Shown here: positions 39,895 to 48,742 of the stretch, one piece after another
How positions within the stretch are numbered: the stretch's first letter is position 1
Layout: the number at the start of each line of letters is the position of its first letter
NCBI RefSeq assembly: GCF_030440595.1
Contig: NZ_CP047452.1
Coordinates: 2,480,001-2,544,000, forward strand
Reading direction: 5' to 3'
Source of the DNA: Corynebacterium glucuronolyticum DSM 44120
GTDB taxonomy: Bacteria > Actinomycetota > Actinomycetes > Mycobacteriales > Mycobacteriaceae
DNA: 64,000 bases
Made by a program: the position numbers and the translations under genes
Notes under the pieces: model-generated
The model's database searches: none
Told to the model about the DNA's origin: nothing
The model's input: the letters and a program-made list of their open reading frames with translations, nothing else

Positions 39895-40879
39895 CCTCCA
39901 TCGCCAGGTTCTCCACCTCGGCGATCCGGGCGGCGGCCTCCTCCACCGAGGGGGCCGTCGCCACGATAATGTTCCCGATCTCACAGGCCCGCACGTCCAC
40001 CTCATCGAGGGCGAGGGCCTTTTTCACATCCACGGTCCGCTCCGTAATCATCGCCGCACCAGGAGACGTCAGCGTGACATCGACGGGCAACCCCAGCTTC
40101 GCGCGGGCGTGCAACTCATACTGCGAATAGCGCTGCGTGTACAGCGTCACCAGCCCGATACGGCGGGGGCCGTACACCACGTCCTCAAAATAGCAGCAGT
40201 CCCCCGCCACCCACATGGTCACCGAATACAGGCCGCGCCCGTCGTTCATCGACTGCACAATCCGCACCGCAATGGAATGCGCCGCGTCCCGCGCCGCAGA
40301 CGAAATCGGCATTGGCTGCACCGCCTGCGACACATCGTGGCCAATCGGCTCCGAGAACCAGGAGGCCTCCTCCCCCGTCGAGGGATCCACGCTGCGCACC
40401 ACCTGAATGGTGACGAGCTCGACGCCCTCAATGACCTCCTCCACGAGAGTGTCCTGGCCATTCCAGTGACGCTGGGCATCCTCCACGGACTGCACCTCAA
40501 TATAGGAATAGGGGCCGACGGCCGGCACCAGCCGGGCGGGCACGCCCACCGACTCCACCGCAGCCTGCACCTGATCCAGCGACGTCGCCGTCCGGGTTTT
40601 TACCACCGGGCTGCCCAAAGACTCCCCGGCAAGCCAGCGACTATCTGCGCGATTGAAGGAAATCGGCCGCAAATCCCGTGGCGTCAGCTCAGCGGCGACG
40701 TCCCCCAGGTGGGACAGCGCCTCGGCCGCCTCGTGATCATGCATGGCGGTAACCGCCTCCGAGGAGCCCACAGGCGCGTCCGGAAGCTCAGGCCCTTCGT
40801 CGGTGATGTAGCGCCCGCGCCCGTACGCCCCCGCGTATCTGGGCGATGCCGAATCATTTTCTGGCGACGTCTCATTCAT
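39884..40879 (-). CDS. degenerate PurT/PurK-like ATP-grasp protein
   Basis: The 331-residue protein aligns by eye with the ATP-grasp half of formate-dependent GAR transformylase PurT. IGHDVSQAVQPMPISSAARD and GLYSVTMWVAGDCCYFEDVV correspond to PurT's GHRQ...WQPQ and GLFGVELFV...FSEVSPR, and VTLYTQRYSQYELHARAKLGLPV is nearly PurT-like. The ATP-binding lysine strand (VKPxxSSSGKGQ in PurT) is absent and SPRPHDTG is changed to YGPRRIG. The N-terminal substrate domain is replaced by about 80 polar residues, and PurT is about 390-400 residues. I infer it no longer makes formyl-GAR and may be a binding or regulatory relative. The start is ATG 40879 (MNETSPEND). Confidence 0.75.
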   Translation of the reverse strand: MNETSPENDSASPRYAGAYGRGRYITDEGPELPDAPVGSSEAVTAMHDHEAAEALSHLGDVAAELTPRDLRPISFNRADSRWLAGESLGSPVVKTRTATSLDQVQAAVESVGVPARLVPAVGPYSYIEVQSVEDAQRHWNGQDTLVEEVIEGVELVTIQVVRSVDPSTGEEASWFSEPIGHDVSQAVQPMPISSAARDAAHSIAVRIVQSMNDGRGLYSVTMWVAGDCCYFEDVVYGPRRIGLVTLYTQRYSQYELHARAKLGLPVDVTLTSPGAAMITERTVDVKKALALDEVDVRACEIGNIIVATAPSVEEAAARIAEVENLAMEVTR

Positions 40880-41157
40880 GCCCCCAGTATCCCACGCGGA
40901 GGCAACGAGGCCAAAGGGAGACGCACAATGCACTCCCGTGACTAGAGGGCAATTCTCCGCGACCAATAGGGAAATACGCAGCACAATCACTACTTCACTG
41001 TTGCCAAACGGGCACGGAAGCTCCAGAAGTCTTGTGGCAATCCTTGGCAACGATGTATATTATGCAACTCCATCCTAAAAAATGCGGAGAAATAATACCG
41101 ACCACGTGTTTTACACGCATGAAAATGTCTATCTCGCCCCAAACAAGGAGCAACATC

Positions 41158-41253
41158 GTGCAACCACCCGCTAACCCCGCAACCACCCCCACATTCACAA
41201 AAAGTGAACATACCCCCAAGTGTGATGTTGGTCTACTTTTACTCGAAAACTAA
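41158..41253 (+). CDS. possible 31-residue peptide ORF
   Basis: A GTG at 41158 is preceded by AAGGAG with a 7-nt spacer. The frame encodes 31 residues, Pro/Thr-rich at first and ending KCDVGLLLLEN. I recognise no family and there is no terminator. It could be a leader peptide for the MFS gene 230 nt downstream or a chance ORF. Confidence 0.25.
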   Translation: MQPPANPATTPTFTKSEHTPKCDVGLLLLEN

Positions 41254-41313
41254 AGCATTTGTGATTACCACAGGCCACCGCGCGTGCCCGCGCTAAAAAT
41301 AGGGGACAATCCG

Positions 41314-41336
41314 CCGAAAAGTCTTATCACTTTCGG
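41314..41336. promoter_or_regulatory. inverted repeat upstream of the MFS gene, possible operator
   Basis: CCGAAAAGT and ACTTTCGG face each other across 6 nt; one arm has an extra A. It could be an operator for an MFS-controlling repressor or a weak hairpin. Confidence 0.35.
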
Positions 41337-41479
41337 GGGTAGTAAAGAAAAAGTGTGACTTAAAACTTTTGGCAATTCGCATAAAGTCGTCGTTTTCCCC
41401 GGTAGCGTAAAGGTATTCCTAAAAAAGATAATGCTGATTTAAAAACCACGACACGACAACTCTTGAGGCGGTTAAAACC

Positions 41480-43033
41480 ATGACTAACACACAAGCTGCC
41501 ACACGGGAGACGTACCAAGGTACTGACAAGGCTCTCGTCGGCATCGTCCTGGGAGTGATGACATTCTGGCTGTTCGCCCAGTCCACCCTCAACGTCGGCC
41601 CGCTCATGGCCAAAGACGTGGGAATCCCCATGCACATCATGAACGTGGCGATCTCCGCATCCGGACTCTTCTCCGGCATGTGCATCGTCGTCGCCGGTGG
41701 TTTCGCCGACCGGTGGGGCCGCAAGCGCGTTGCCATGATCGGTAACCTGATCAACATCGTCGGCTCCCTGCTCGTCGCCACCGCCTTCGGGCCGTTCGGC
41801 ACGACAATGATGATCGGCGGCCGCATCTTCCAGGGCATTGCCGCAGCATCCATCATGCCCTCCACCATGGCCCTCGTCCAGACGTACTGGCGCGGCCGCG
41901 ACAGGCAGCGCGCCCTGTCCATGTGGTCCATCGGCTCCTGGGGCGGCGGCGGCATCTGCGCCGTCTTCGGTGGAGTACTCGCATCCTCCGCACTCGGCTG
42001 GCGCTCTATCTTCTTCCTCTGCGCCGCCGTCTCCGTCGCATCCATCCTCCTCATGCGCGAAATGCCCGAAGCCAAGGCCAACGTCAAGACCTCCGGCTTC
42101 GATCTCAACGGCATCCTCAGCCTGATGATCACGATCGTCGCCCTCCAGCTCATCATCACGCAGGGCGCCTCCTTCGGCTGGCTGTCCCCGACCGTCATCG
42201 GCCTGTTCGTCACCTTCATCGCCGCCTTCTGGTTCTTCGTCCGGATGGAGACCTCCAACGACAGCGCCTTCGTGGACTTCCGCCTGTTTCGCAACAAGAC
42301 GTTCTCCGCCACCTGCGTGGTCAACGCCATCATGAACGCCACCAGCGGCATCCTCGCCGCGTTCCTCTGGGTCATGCAGGACGGTGCGAGCTACTCCGCC
42401 GGCCAAGCCGGCCTCATCACCCTCGGGTACGCCATCTTCGTTGTCGCGTTCATCCGCGTCGGTGAAAAGATGATGCAGCGCTACAACGTCCGCACCCCGA
42501 TGCTCCTCGGCTGCTCCATCGTCTTCGTGTCCATCATCATGCTCATGTTCACCAACGTCATGACCGGCACCTACGTCATCATCGCAGCGGTCGCCTTCAG
42601 CCTCTACGGCCTCGGCCTCGGCCTCTTCGCCACTCCGGTCACCGACGCCGCCCTTTGCGGCCTGCCGGAAGACCAGTACGGTTCCGGTGCCGGCATCTTC
42701 AAGATGGCTTCTTCCCTCGGCGCGGGCCTCGGCGCAGCCATCGCCGCCGCCACCTACACCGCGCTGCGGGACACCGGCTCCGCCCTGCCGACGTACATCC
42801 TCGACTTCGTCGGCCGCCAGGACAACATCACGATCCGCGAGGCAGGCTTCATGGCCCTCGGCACGAACGCCGTCATGTGCGCCATCGCCATCACCCTCAT
42901 CCTCGTGTTCATCCCGAAGGTCACCCAGACCTCCGAAACCCTTGATAACACCGAGGATCTCGACGCCCACCGTCCCTGCAAGGACTGCCCCGAGGGAGTC
43001 GCGGTTTTTGCCGATGACGAGCTCGCAGCTTAG
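41480..43033 (+). CDS. MFS transporter (EmrB/QacA-like drug:H+ antiporter type)
   Basis: The 517-residue membrane protein has 12-14 helices. Its motif A in loop 2-3 reads GGFADRWGRKRVAMIG, and GRIFQGIAAASIMPSTMALV is motif C-like. These are typical of the major facilitator DHA2 family. A GAGGCGG ribosome site precedes ATG 41480. The C-terminal tail is soluble and has two Cys (PCKDCPEG). The reading frame ends DDELAA at a stop formed by the first unit of a 12-bp tandem repeat. Substrates may be drugs or metabolites. No regulator is adjacent. Confidence 0.88.
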   Translation: MTNTQAATRETYQGTDKALVGIVLGVMTFWLFAQSTLNVGPLMAKDVGIPMHIMNVAISASGLFSGMCIVVAGGFADRWGRKRVAMIGNLINIVGSLLVATAFGPFGTTMMIGGRIFQGIAAASIMPSTMALVQTYWRGRDRQRALSMWSIGSWGGGGICAVFGGVLASSALGWRSIFFLCAAVSVASILLMREMPEAKANVKTSGFDLNGILSLMITIVALQLIITQGASFGWLSPTVIGLFVTFIAAFWFFVRMETSNDSAFVDFRLFRNKTFSATCVVNAIMNATSGILAAFLWVMQDGASYSAGQAGLITLGYAIFVVAFIRVGEKMMQRYNVRTPMLLGCSIVFVSIIMLMFTNVMTGTYVIIAAVAFSLYGLGLGLFATPVTDAALCGLPEDQYGSGAGIFKMASSLGAGLGAAIAAATYTALRDTGSALPTYILDFVGRQDNITIREAGFMALGTNAVMCAIAITLILVFIPKVTQTSETLDNTEDLDAHRPCKDCPEGVAVFADDELAA

Positions 43034-43139
43034 CTCGCAGCTTAGCTCGCAGCTTAGCTCGCAGCTTAGCTCGCAGCTTAGCTCGCAGCTTAGCTCGCAG
43101 CTTAGCTCGCAGCTTAGCTCGCAGCTTAGCTCGCAGCTT
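43020..43139. repeat. ten tandem copies of a 12-bp repeat overlapping the MFS stop codon
   Basis: The unit AGCTCGCAGCTT is repeated perfectly ten times, then a partial copy runs into a hairpin (CAGCTTAGC / GCTAAGCTG, 43134-43162). The unit contains internal palindromes. In the MFS frame each unit reads L-A-A-stop, so copy number does not alter the protein. Confidence 0.93.
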
Positions 43140-43180
43140 AGCTCGCTTCGCTCGCTAAGCTGTTAAGGAAACCTACGCGA

Positions 43181-43210
43181 AGGCCCCGCACCCCGGTGCG
43201 GGGCCTTTTT
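43181..43210 (+). terminator. rho-independent terminator of the MFS gene
   Basis: AGGCCCCGCACC / GGTGCGGGGCCT with a short loop is followed by TTTTT. Confidence 0.92.
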
Positions 43211-43254
43211 CCTGCGGTTTTGGCACTTGTCATGCAAGGTTGAGCGACCTGTTT

Positions 43255-43260
43255 TATAGT
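43255..43260 (+). promoter_or_regulatory. -10 box of a probable leaderless promoter for the HNH gene
   Basis: TATAGT ends 7 nt before GTG 43268. No Shine-Dalgarno is present. Confidence 0.5.
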
Positions 43261-43267
43261 GTCAGGC

Positions 43268-44407
43268 GTGAGCATAGCGGGGGATTATATCCGGGTACTA
43301 GCACAGGCGATAGATGTCGCTGAGGAACTCTACGGGGTGTCCAAGGCCGCGCTTGTGTGTCGCGGAATCGACACTGTCAACGCCTCGCACATCACGAAGA
43401 TCGCCAACATTTACTTCGGGCATTGTGGGGCACCGCGCAAGCAGGAGCGTGCTCGGGAAGCGGCTCGCCAAGCGGGACACACGTTCCGGTCGCTCATGGC
43501 CATTGAGTCTCAGGTGGCGAAGCTCGAAAAGAAGGCCTACGCGTGGCGTGTGCGCGAAGAACTAACGCCACTCGGGGCAGATATCACCTCGATTAACGCG
43601 CAAGGCGCACGCCTCCTCCAGGAGTTGAATGAGCACCGGGCCGATAACCCGGACAAGAAACTCACGTATCGGGCGATCAAAAACTCCACGTTCGCCACCT
43701 TGACGCTCACAGCAGAATCCTCCCGGTTGAAGCAGATTTATGATCGTGCGAAAGCCACGGACAAGACGTGTCCTGCTGATGGGTTAGTCAAGCTAGCTTT
43801 GTCTGAATCAGATGGGTCGCTTCCCACTGTTGGCAAACCTCTGTTTGTGCTCCCGTTCACTATGGACTTTATAGGCTACACGGAGGAGGAACGAAACCAG
43901 TTCGTGTTCTCGGCTACCAACGGTGCGACTATTACGGGTAAGGAGATTGTGGAAGCAGAGCTTGAAAAAGAGGGGATTATTGCTCTTGTCAGCCCTCTTG
44001 CTCCTGAAAACTTCGGCCTCTACTCGTTTGAGATGACGGAGGATTCCCGGTTTGCGGATGTGTTGGAGTTTATTAACCAGTCGATTCGTAATCCGGTGTG
44101 TCCGCATCCGGGGTGTTCGACTCCTGCTAGTGAGTGCCAGGTGCACCACATTTGGCCCGTCAAACTCGGAGGCAAAACAATCTCCTCTAACCTGATGTTG
44201 TTGTGTAAGTTTTTCAACGGTCGCAATGATGATGATCCGGCTACACCCATGTACGGCCGGATGGTGCGTATCGATGGGTTGGAGTATTGGAAGCCTGCGT
44301 TCGGTGGGCCGCTCCAGTTGAACATGCACCCGTGCGCCCAAGGCGGGGCCGTGCGTCTTGCCCGGATGCAACTCGGCATGCCCATCGACCCCAGCCCACC
44401 AGGCTAA
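43268..44407 (+). CDS. HNH endonuclease domain protein
   Basis: The 379-residue protein has a C-terminal HNH-type nuclease module. A CPHPGC knuckle (Cys278/Cys283) and Cys290 lead to VHHIWPVKLGG with His293-His294, and SNLMLLCKFFNGRND supplies the conserved Asn. The N-terminal 250 residues are helical and match the family of HNH proteins abundant in corynebacteria and other actinobacteria, often linked to mobile DNA. I start at GTG 43268 because a TATAGT box ends 7 nt before it; a GTG at 43259 would overlap that box. A perfect 18-bp inverted repeat lies 21 nt after the stop. Its role (restriction, homing or transposon-associated) is unknown. Confidence 0.85.
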   Translation: MSIAGDYIRVLAQAIDVAEELYGVSKAALVCRGIDTVNASHITKIANIYFGHCGAPRKQERAREAARQAGHTFRSLMAIESQVAKLEKKAYAWRVREELTPLGADITSINAQGARLLQELNEHRADNPDKKLTYRAIKNSTFATLTLTAESSRLKQIYDRAKATDKTCPADGLVKLALSESDGSLPTVGKPLFVLPFTMDFIGYTEEERNQFVFSATNGATITGKEIVEAELEKEGIIALVSPLAPENFGLYSFEMTEDSRFADVLEFINQSIRNPVCPHPGCSTPASECQVHHIWPVKLGGKTISSNLMLLCKFFNGRNDDDPATPMYGRMVRIDGLEYWKPAFGGPLQLNMHPCAQGGAVRLARMQLGMPIDPSPPG

Positions 44408-44428
44408 GGTGTAAGGAAAACTGCAAAA

Positions 44429-44466
44429 ATGTCGAGGAACCCGATGGTCATCGGGTTCCTCGACAT
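44429..44466. terminator. perfect 18-bp inverted repeat after the HNH gene, terminator-like
   Basis: ATGTCGAGGAACCCGATG and its exact complement are separated by 2 nt. Five T follow on the minus strand, so it may terminate the leucine-rich-repeat gene (stop at 44709). On the plus strand there is no T run. Confidence 0.7.
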
Positions 44467-44708
44467 GCTCGCAAGAAGCGGAGGACGGTAGCTAACGAGA
44501 GAGATTGAAAATCTCAGAGCACCTCGTCAGATAATCGGGTTGTGCCCTTGCCTGCTCACGTCCGGAGCCGAGATTGGTCCGCAGTCCTTGGCAGCCTCTT
44601 CAACCTGCTATACGACACTTCGTCGTTGGATTCCCCGTGCTCAACTAACCTCTTGCGTGTGACAATAAGGACTGCACTTTCAAGGAGACCAACACAGAAT
44701 TCCGTGTT

Positions 44709-47129
44709 TTACTTCCAGATAATTAGGCCTTTGATGAAACTCGGATACTCCGTAGTGTAACTCAGGTAGAGCTTCTGCAGATTTAGATTTCCCAATGATT
44801 TTGGTATTGAACGGAGATTCCTACTAACCAAGCTCATGGTTCGTACTCTGTGAAGATTACCCAAGCTCTCAGGCACACTTGTTATACCGTTTCCATCGAG
44901 GCTAAACTCATGCACTTCAGTGAGGTTTCCTAGACTGGAAGGAACACGAGTAACACCGTCGCCATAAAACTCAAAAATTTCCAAATCCGCAAAGTAACCA
45001 AGGAAATCTGGAAGCTCTTCAATGGAGTTATCTGACAGCTTCAAATGCTTGAGAGACATCAGCTTCGAAAATCCATCCGGCAATCTAGTCAGGTTTGAAC
45101 CATCATATTTGAATGTCTCAAGACCACTGAGGTTAGAAATGCTTTCGGGAATTTCTGAGAACGTGGACCTGGTCAACTTCAGTGACTTCAAATTCGACAA
45201 CTTCGTTGTTTGCTCCGGGAATTTAGTCGCTCCACGAATGGTCAATTCCTTCAGGTTGCTTGCGAATTCAAGTCCTGTGTAGTTCAGATCTGCTAGGTCA
45301 GCTCCTTCAGCAACTTCAAGCTGGGTGATCGACTCCATTTGCTTCTTGGTTATCGATTCAAGTTGCCGGTTCCCCGACTTTCCGAAAACATTCCGGTTGA
45401 TCTGGCTCCGTAGGCGCTCATCCGGCACAACGTTGAGAGTTTCATCAAGATCCCAGGATCCACACACATCTCCCGTGTCCAGTAACGTTATGGGATCGAA
45501 ATTTACATCCTTTACAAATTTATCCGTGCCCTGAGGCAAATCCTCCTCGTCCATTTCAAACCACCGATTCCAAGGCCAATCAAAATCCAGATCGGGGAAA
45601 TAAAAACCATACTCAAGTCGGGGGCGTAAGTAATACGATCCTGAGCAGACGAGGGAAGGTGCTAAGAAATCTGCTTGAGCCCCAAACCTGGCCCCCAGTG
45701 TTATGCCTCCTGTAGCCCCAATCAGGTCATACAGCTTAAGGCCGAATTCAATGGGCAGAGAAGGCTCAAGAGTTGCACTACCAGTGAGAGCAATCACGTT
45801 GGGGTTCGTCTGAGTAAGTGGCTGCACTTCCTTATAAGGCTCTATCACGCCATCCTTGTACGTGACACCAGCGCCGATGCCACCTTCAATAATGGGGTTG
45901 AAGCGCGCTTCAGCGTCGATCTCGAGATTTACTTCCCATTTCACGTCGAAGCTAGCTACAAGCCAAACAGGAACTGGGCCCGCCATAAATGTAAAGGTCT
46001 TATCTGTCCCGAACAGATCTCCACCAACGGAGTCCTCAAAGTGGCCAGTCTTTTTGAGATCAATTTCGGTTCTAGAAGAAACATCAACACCAGTCTTGAG
46101 TTGTTTAATATCTTTGGATTTGACTTCAACTTCAAGTGTCGATGTTGCTGTGATAGTCGACTTAACTGTGGCGGTATCAAGACCTTTCAGCTTAGGAATG
46201 TGTCTCGCCAAATTGACATTAACTATATCCTCTGAGAATGATTCTTCTCCTGAAAAAGAGGCCCTATCCCGGTACGGCGAATGGCTCCCTTGGGTCACAC
46301 TCACTCCGTAGCCCGGGTCGAGTCTTGTAGTTTCTACGCCCACTACGGGAAGAGCAACCATGCCTCCGGTGTTTTCAAGGATGTCACCTAAATCACCCTT
46401 TTCGACTGTGACCTTGGCATAATATGGCGAACTATCATCCACAGAAGAAACTCGGATGATCCGTCCTTCAGGTAAAGACGAGGATGGCGGGAGCGACAGA
46501 ACGCTTCCTTCAGAAACTTCCGCGGAATTTAGCTCACTTTGCCTGATTATGAATTCTTTCTTGGTATCTCCGAGGCCTTCCAGGCTCCCGAAAAGATCAG
46601 TCGCCTGCCAAGTTTCCATCCCCTTCGCTTTGGGGTTGACTTGGATCTCACCGTCTTTTAGGGCAGGAGCTTCTGGCTTCTCCGTCGATGGACTGCCAGA
46701 TCCATCTCCTCCTGGTTTGGGCGTTTCCCCACTATCGGCGTCCGCAGATTGGGATTTTCCACCGTAGATGACACCTAGAATGATGCCAACAATAACGCCG
46801 AGAGCAAGAACGGCACCGCCGACAACCTGTGGCAGGGGAATCACGTTGCCACCGATATTGACAGTCATTGCGGCGGGGTCGAAGAGTGGCTGAGCATACC
46901 TTTGTACTGGTGGCAGATTTGAACCTGCTTGCGAATCCCCGTAATCAATTGGGGCGTTTGTCGGCTGGCCACTCCATGCATCGTTGGTCACGGATACTTC
47001 ATTACCGACGGGCTCCTGTGGCTGAGCCAGGGCTGGTTGAGTAACGACAGAAGTTGCCATCGCTAAGCCAGCGATGAGACCAATCACTTTCTTTTGTGTT
47101 GGACGCTTTTTTGGCGCTTTCCACACCAT
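44709..47129 (-). CDS. secreted/anchored leucine-rich-repeat protein
   Basis: The 806-residue protein starts at ATG 47129 with GGAAGGAAAAG upstream. Parts in order: signal peptide (KKVIGLIAGLAMATSVVTQPALAQ); a second hydrophobic helix at about 105-130 (VVGGAVLALGVIVGIILGVIYGG); a Pro/Ser/Gly-rich linker; a beta-rich central domain of about 350 residues I do not recognise; then about seven 23-residue leucine-rich repeats near 620-790, such as LKSLKLTRSTFSEIPESISNLSG. DNA is clearly AT-richer than the flanks and codon use differs, which suggests transfer. It is probably cell-envelope anchored, with the repeats binding protein or glycan outside. The function is unknown. Confidence 0.8.
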   Translation of the reverse strand: MVWKAPKKRPTQKKVIGLIAGLAMATSVVTQPALAQPQEPVGNEVSVTNDAWSGQPTNAPIDYGDSQAGSNLPPVQRYAQPLFDPAAMTVNIGGNVIPLPQVVGGAVLALGVIVGIILGVIYGGKSQSADADSGETPKPGGDGSGSPSTEKPEAPALKDGEIQVNPKAKGMETWQATDLFGSLEGLGDTKKEFIIRQSELNSAEVSEGSVLSLPPSSSLPEGRIIRVSSVDDSSPYYAKVTVEKGDLGDILENTGGMVALPVVGVETTRLDPGYGVSVTQGSHSPYRDRASFSGEESFSEDIVNVNLARHIPKLKGLDTATVKSTITATSTLEVEVKSKDIKQLKTGVDVSSRTEIDLKKTGHFEDSVGGDLFGTDKTFTFMAGPVPVWLVASFDVKWEVNLEIDAEARFNPIIEGGIGAGVTYKDGVIEPYKEVQPLTQTNPNVIALTGSATLEPSLPIEFGLKLYDLIGATGGITLGARFGAQADFLAPSLVCSGSYYLRPRLEYGFYFPDLDFDWPWNRWFEMDEEDLPQGTDKFVKDVNFDPITLLDTGDVCGSWDLDETLNVVPDERLRSQINRNVFGKSGNRQLESITKKQMESITQLEVAEGADLADLNYTGLEFASNLKELTIRGATKFPEQTTKLSNLKSLKLTRSTFSEIPESISNLSGLETFKYDGSNLTRLPDGFSKLMSLKHLKLSDNSIEELPDFLGYFADLEIFEFYGDGVTRVPSSLGNLTEVHEFSLDGNGITSVPESLGNLHRVRTMSLVSRNLRSIPKSLGNLNLQKLYLSYTTEYPSFIKGLIIWK

Positions 47130-47349
47130 ATCTTTTCCTTCCAAACTTGCGGTTTACAAAAATGGCATGGTCGACCATTCCGGAATGGTTTTTCCAAACG
47201 AAGATGCCCTCAGAATCCGGAAATCGCGTCCATGTCCTTTTATTTCATCTTGCGACATATTGATTCTTTTTTCAATTTTTTGACAGGTTTCTTTACTTTC
47301 GCGCTCAGCTTCTGTGCTGGTTTCAGTGGCGGCAGAATATCCCAAACAC

Positions 47350-47378
47350 AAAAAGCCCCGCACCATAAAGGTGCGGGG
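47350..47378 (-). terminator. rho-independent terminator of purA
   Basis: GCCCCGCACC / GGTGCGGGG with a short AT-rich loop is followed by TTTTTG on the minus strand, 20 nt past the purA stop. Confidence 0.92.
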
Positions 47379-47398
47379 TGAACCTCAGTGGGTTTGTA

Positions 47399-48682
47399 TT
47401 AGAGGATCGGGAAGCGCTCGATCGTCTGCTCGCGGCCGGGGCCGACACCGATGTAGCTCATCTGGGCGCCGGAGAGTTCCTCGAGGCGGAGGATGTAGTC
47501 CTTGGCCTTCTCGGGAAGCTCGTCGAAGGTGCGGCAGCCGGTGATGTCTTCCTCCCAGGCGGGCATCGTCTCGTAGATGGGCTCCGCGTGGTGGAAATCG
47601 GACTGGTTGACGGGCATTTCGTCGTAACGCGTGCCGTCGACATCGTAAGCGACACAGATCGGGATCTCGCCGATGCCGGTGAGCACGTCGAGCTTGGTGA
47701 GGAAGAAGTCCGTGAAGCCGTTGACGCGGGCAGCGTAGCGGGCGACGACGGAGTCGTACCAGCCGCAGCGGCGCTTGCGTCCGGTGTTCACGCCGACCTC
47801 ACCGCCGGTGGTCTGGAGGTACTCGCCCCACTTGTCAAAAAGCTCCGTGGGGAACGGGCCGGCGCCGACGCGGGTGGTGTACGCCTTGATGATGCCGAGG
47901 GAGTGCGTCACCTTGGTGGGGCCGATGCCAGAACCGACGCAGGCACCGCCGGCGGTCGGGTTGGAGGAGGTGACGAACGGGTAGGTGCCGTGGTCAACGT
48001 CGAGCATCGTGGCCTGGCTGCCCTCCATGAGGATGGACTTGCCGGCGTCAAGCGCCTTGTTGAGTTCCAGCTCGGCCTCGATGACCATGGGGCGCAGGCG
48101 GTCGGCGTAGGAGAGGAAGTACTGGACGGTCTCCTCCACGTCGATGGCCTGGCGGTTGTACATCTTCACCAGCATCTGGTTCTTCACGTCCAGGGCGGAC
48201 TGCACCTTCTGGCGGAGGATGGACTCGTCGAAAATGTCCTGCACACGGATGCCGACGCGGGAGACCTTGTCGGCGTAGGTCGGGCCGATGCCGCGGCCGG
48301 TGGTGCCGATCGCGCGCTTGCCCAGGAAGCGCTCCTGGGTGCGGTCGAGAACGCGGTGGTAGGGGGCCACCACGTGGGCGTTGGCGGCGATTTTCAGGCG
48401 GTCGGCCTTGGCGCCGCGGGCGAGGAGGCCGTCCATTTCGTCGAAAAGCGCCTCCAGGTTGATGACCACGCCGTTGCCCAGGACGGGGACGGCGTTTTCA
48501 CTGAGGACGCCGGCCGGAAGGAGCTTGAGGGCGTACTTTTCGCCGTTCACCACGACGGTGTGCCCGGCGTTGTTGCCGCCGTTGGGCTTGACCACGTAGT
48601 CGACCTTGCCGCCGAGAATGTCGGTAGCCTTGCCCTTGCCTTCGTCGCCCCACTGGGCGCCCACAATTACGATTACAGCCAT
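47399..48682 (-). CDS. purA: adenylosuccinate synthetase
   Basis: The 427-residue enzyme joins IMP and aspartate with GTP to form adenylosuccinate in AMP synthesis. It begins [21 protein letters not shown], the GTP-binding P-loop signature of Pur[25 protein letters not shown] and [10 protein letters not shown] follow. The ATG at 48682 gives the standard length; an in-frame TTG/ATG-like extension of four codons is not needed. It is transcribed alone toward a strong terminator and lies back to back with the next plus-strand gene. Confidence 0.97.
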   Translation of the reverse strand: MAVIVIVGAQWGDEGKGKATDILGGKVDYVVKPNGGNNAGHTVVVNGEKYALKLLPAGVLSENAVPVLGNGVVINLEALFDEMDGLLARGAKADRLKIAANAHVVAPYHRVLDRTQERFLGKRAIGTTGRGIGPTYADKVSRVGIRVQDIFDESILRQKVQSALDVKNQMLVKMYNRQAIDVEETVQYFLSYADRLRPMVIEAELELNKALDAGKSILMEGSQATMLDVDHGTYPFVTSSNPTAGGACVGSGIGPTKVTHSLGIIKAYTTRVGAGPFPTELFDKWGEYLQTTGGEVGVNTGRKRRCGWYDSVVARYAARVNGFTDFFLTKLDVLTGIGEIPICVAYDVDGTRYDEMPVNQSDFHHAEPIYETMPAWEEDITGCRTFDELPEKAKDYILRLEELSGAQMSYIGVGPGREQTIERFPIL

Positions 48683-48742
48683 ATTGGTTTCCAAATCACT
48701 CGTTGCCTTATGAACCGTCTAGGCATTGTACTCTCTTACAGT

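Larger units (their letters stand above)
40880..41479. other. intergenic region upstream of the MFS transporter
   Basis: About 600 bases, AT-rich in the second half. It contains a candidate 31-codon ORF with a strong ribosome site (41158-41253) and an inverted repeat at 41314-41336. The MFS promoter must lie in 41340-41460, but no clear -10/-35 pair stood out. Confidence 0.5.

Noticed and set aside
41360-42970. Minus-strand open frame of 536 codons opposite the MFS gene
   Set aside because: Its composition (Asp/Glu/Gly/His-rich, low complexity) is typical of the complement of a GC-rich membrane-protein gene.
43020-43139. Tandem repeat considered as a CRISPR array
   Set aside because: The repeats are 12 bp, contiguous and have no spacers; no cas genes are nearby.
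47378-48742. Long plus-strand extension upstream of the 290-residue hypothetical protein
   Set aside because: It is the complement of purA. The real gene begins at ATG 48743.
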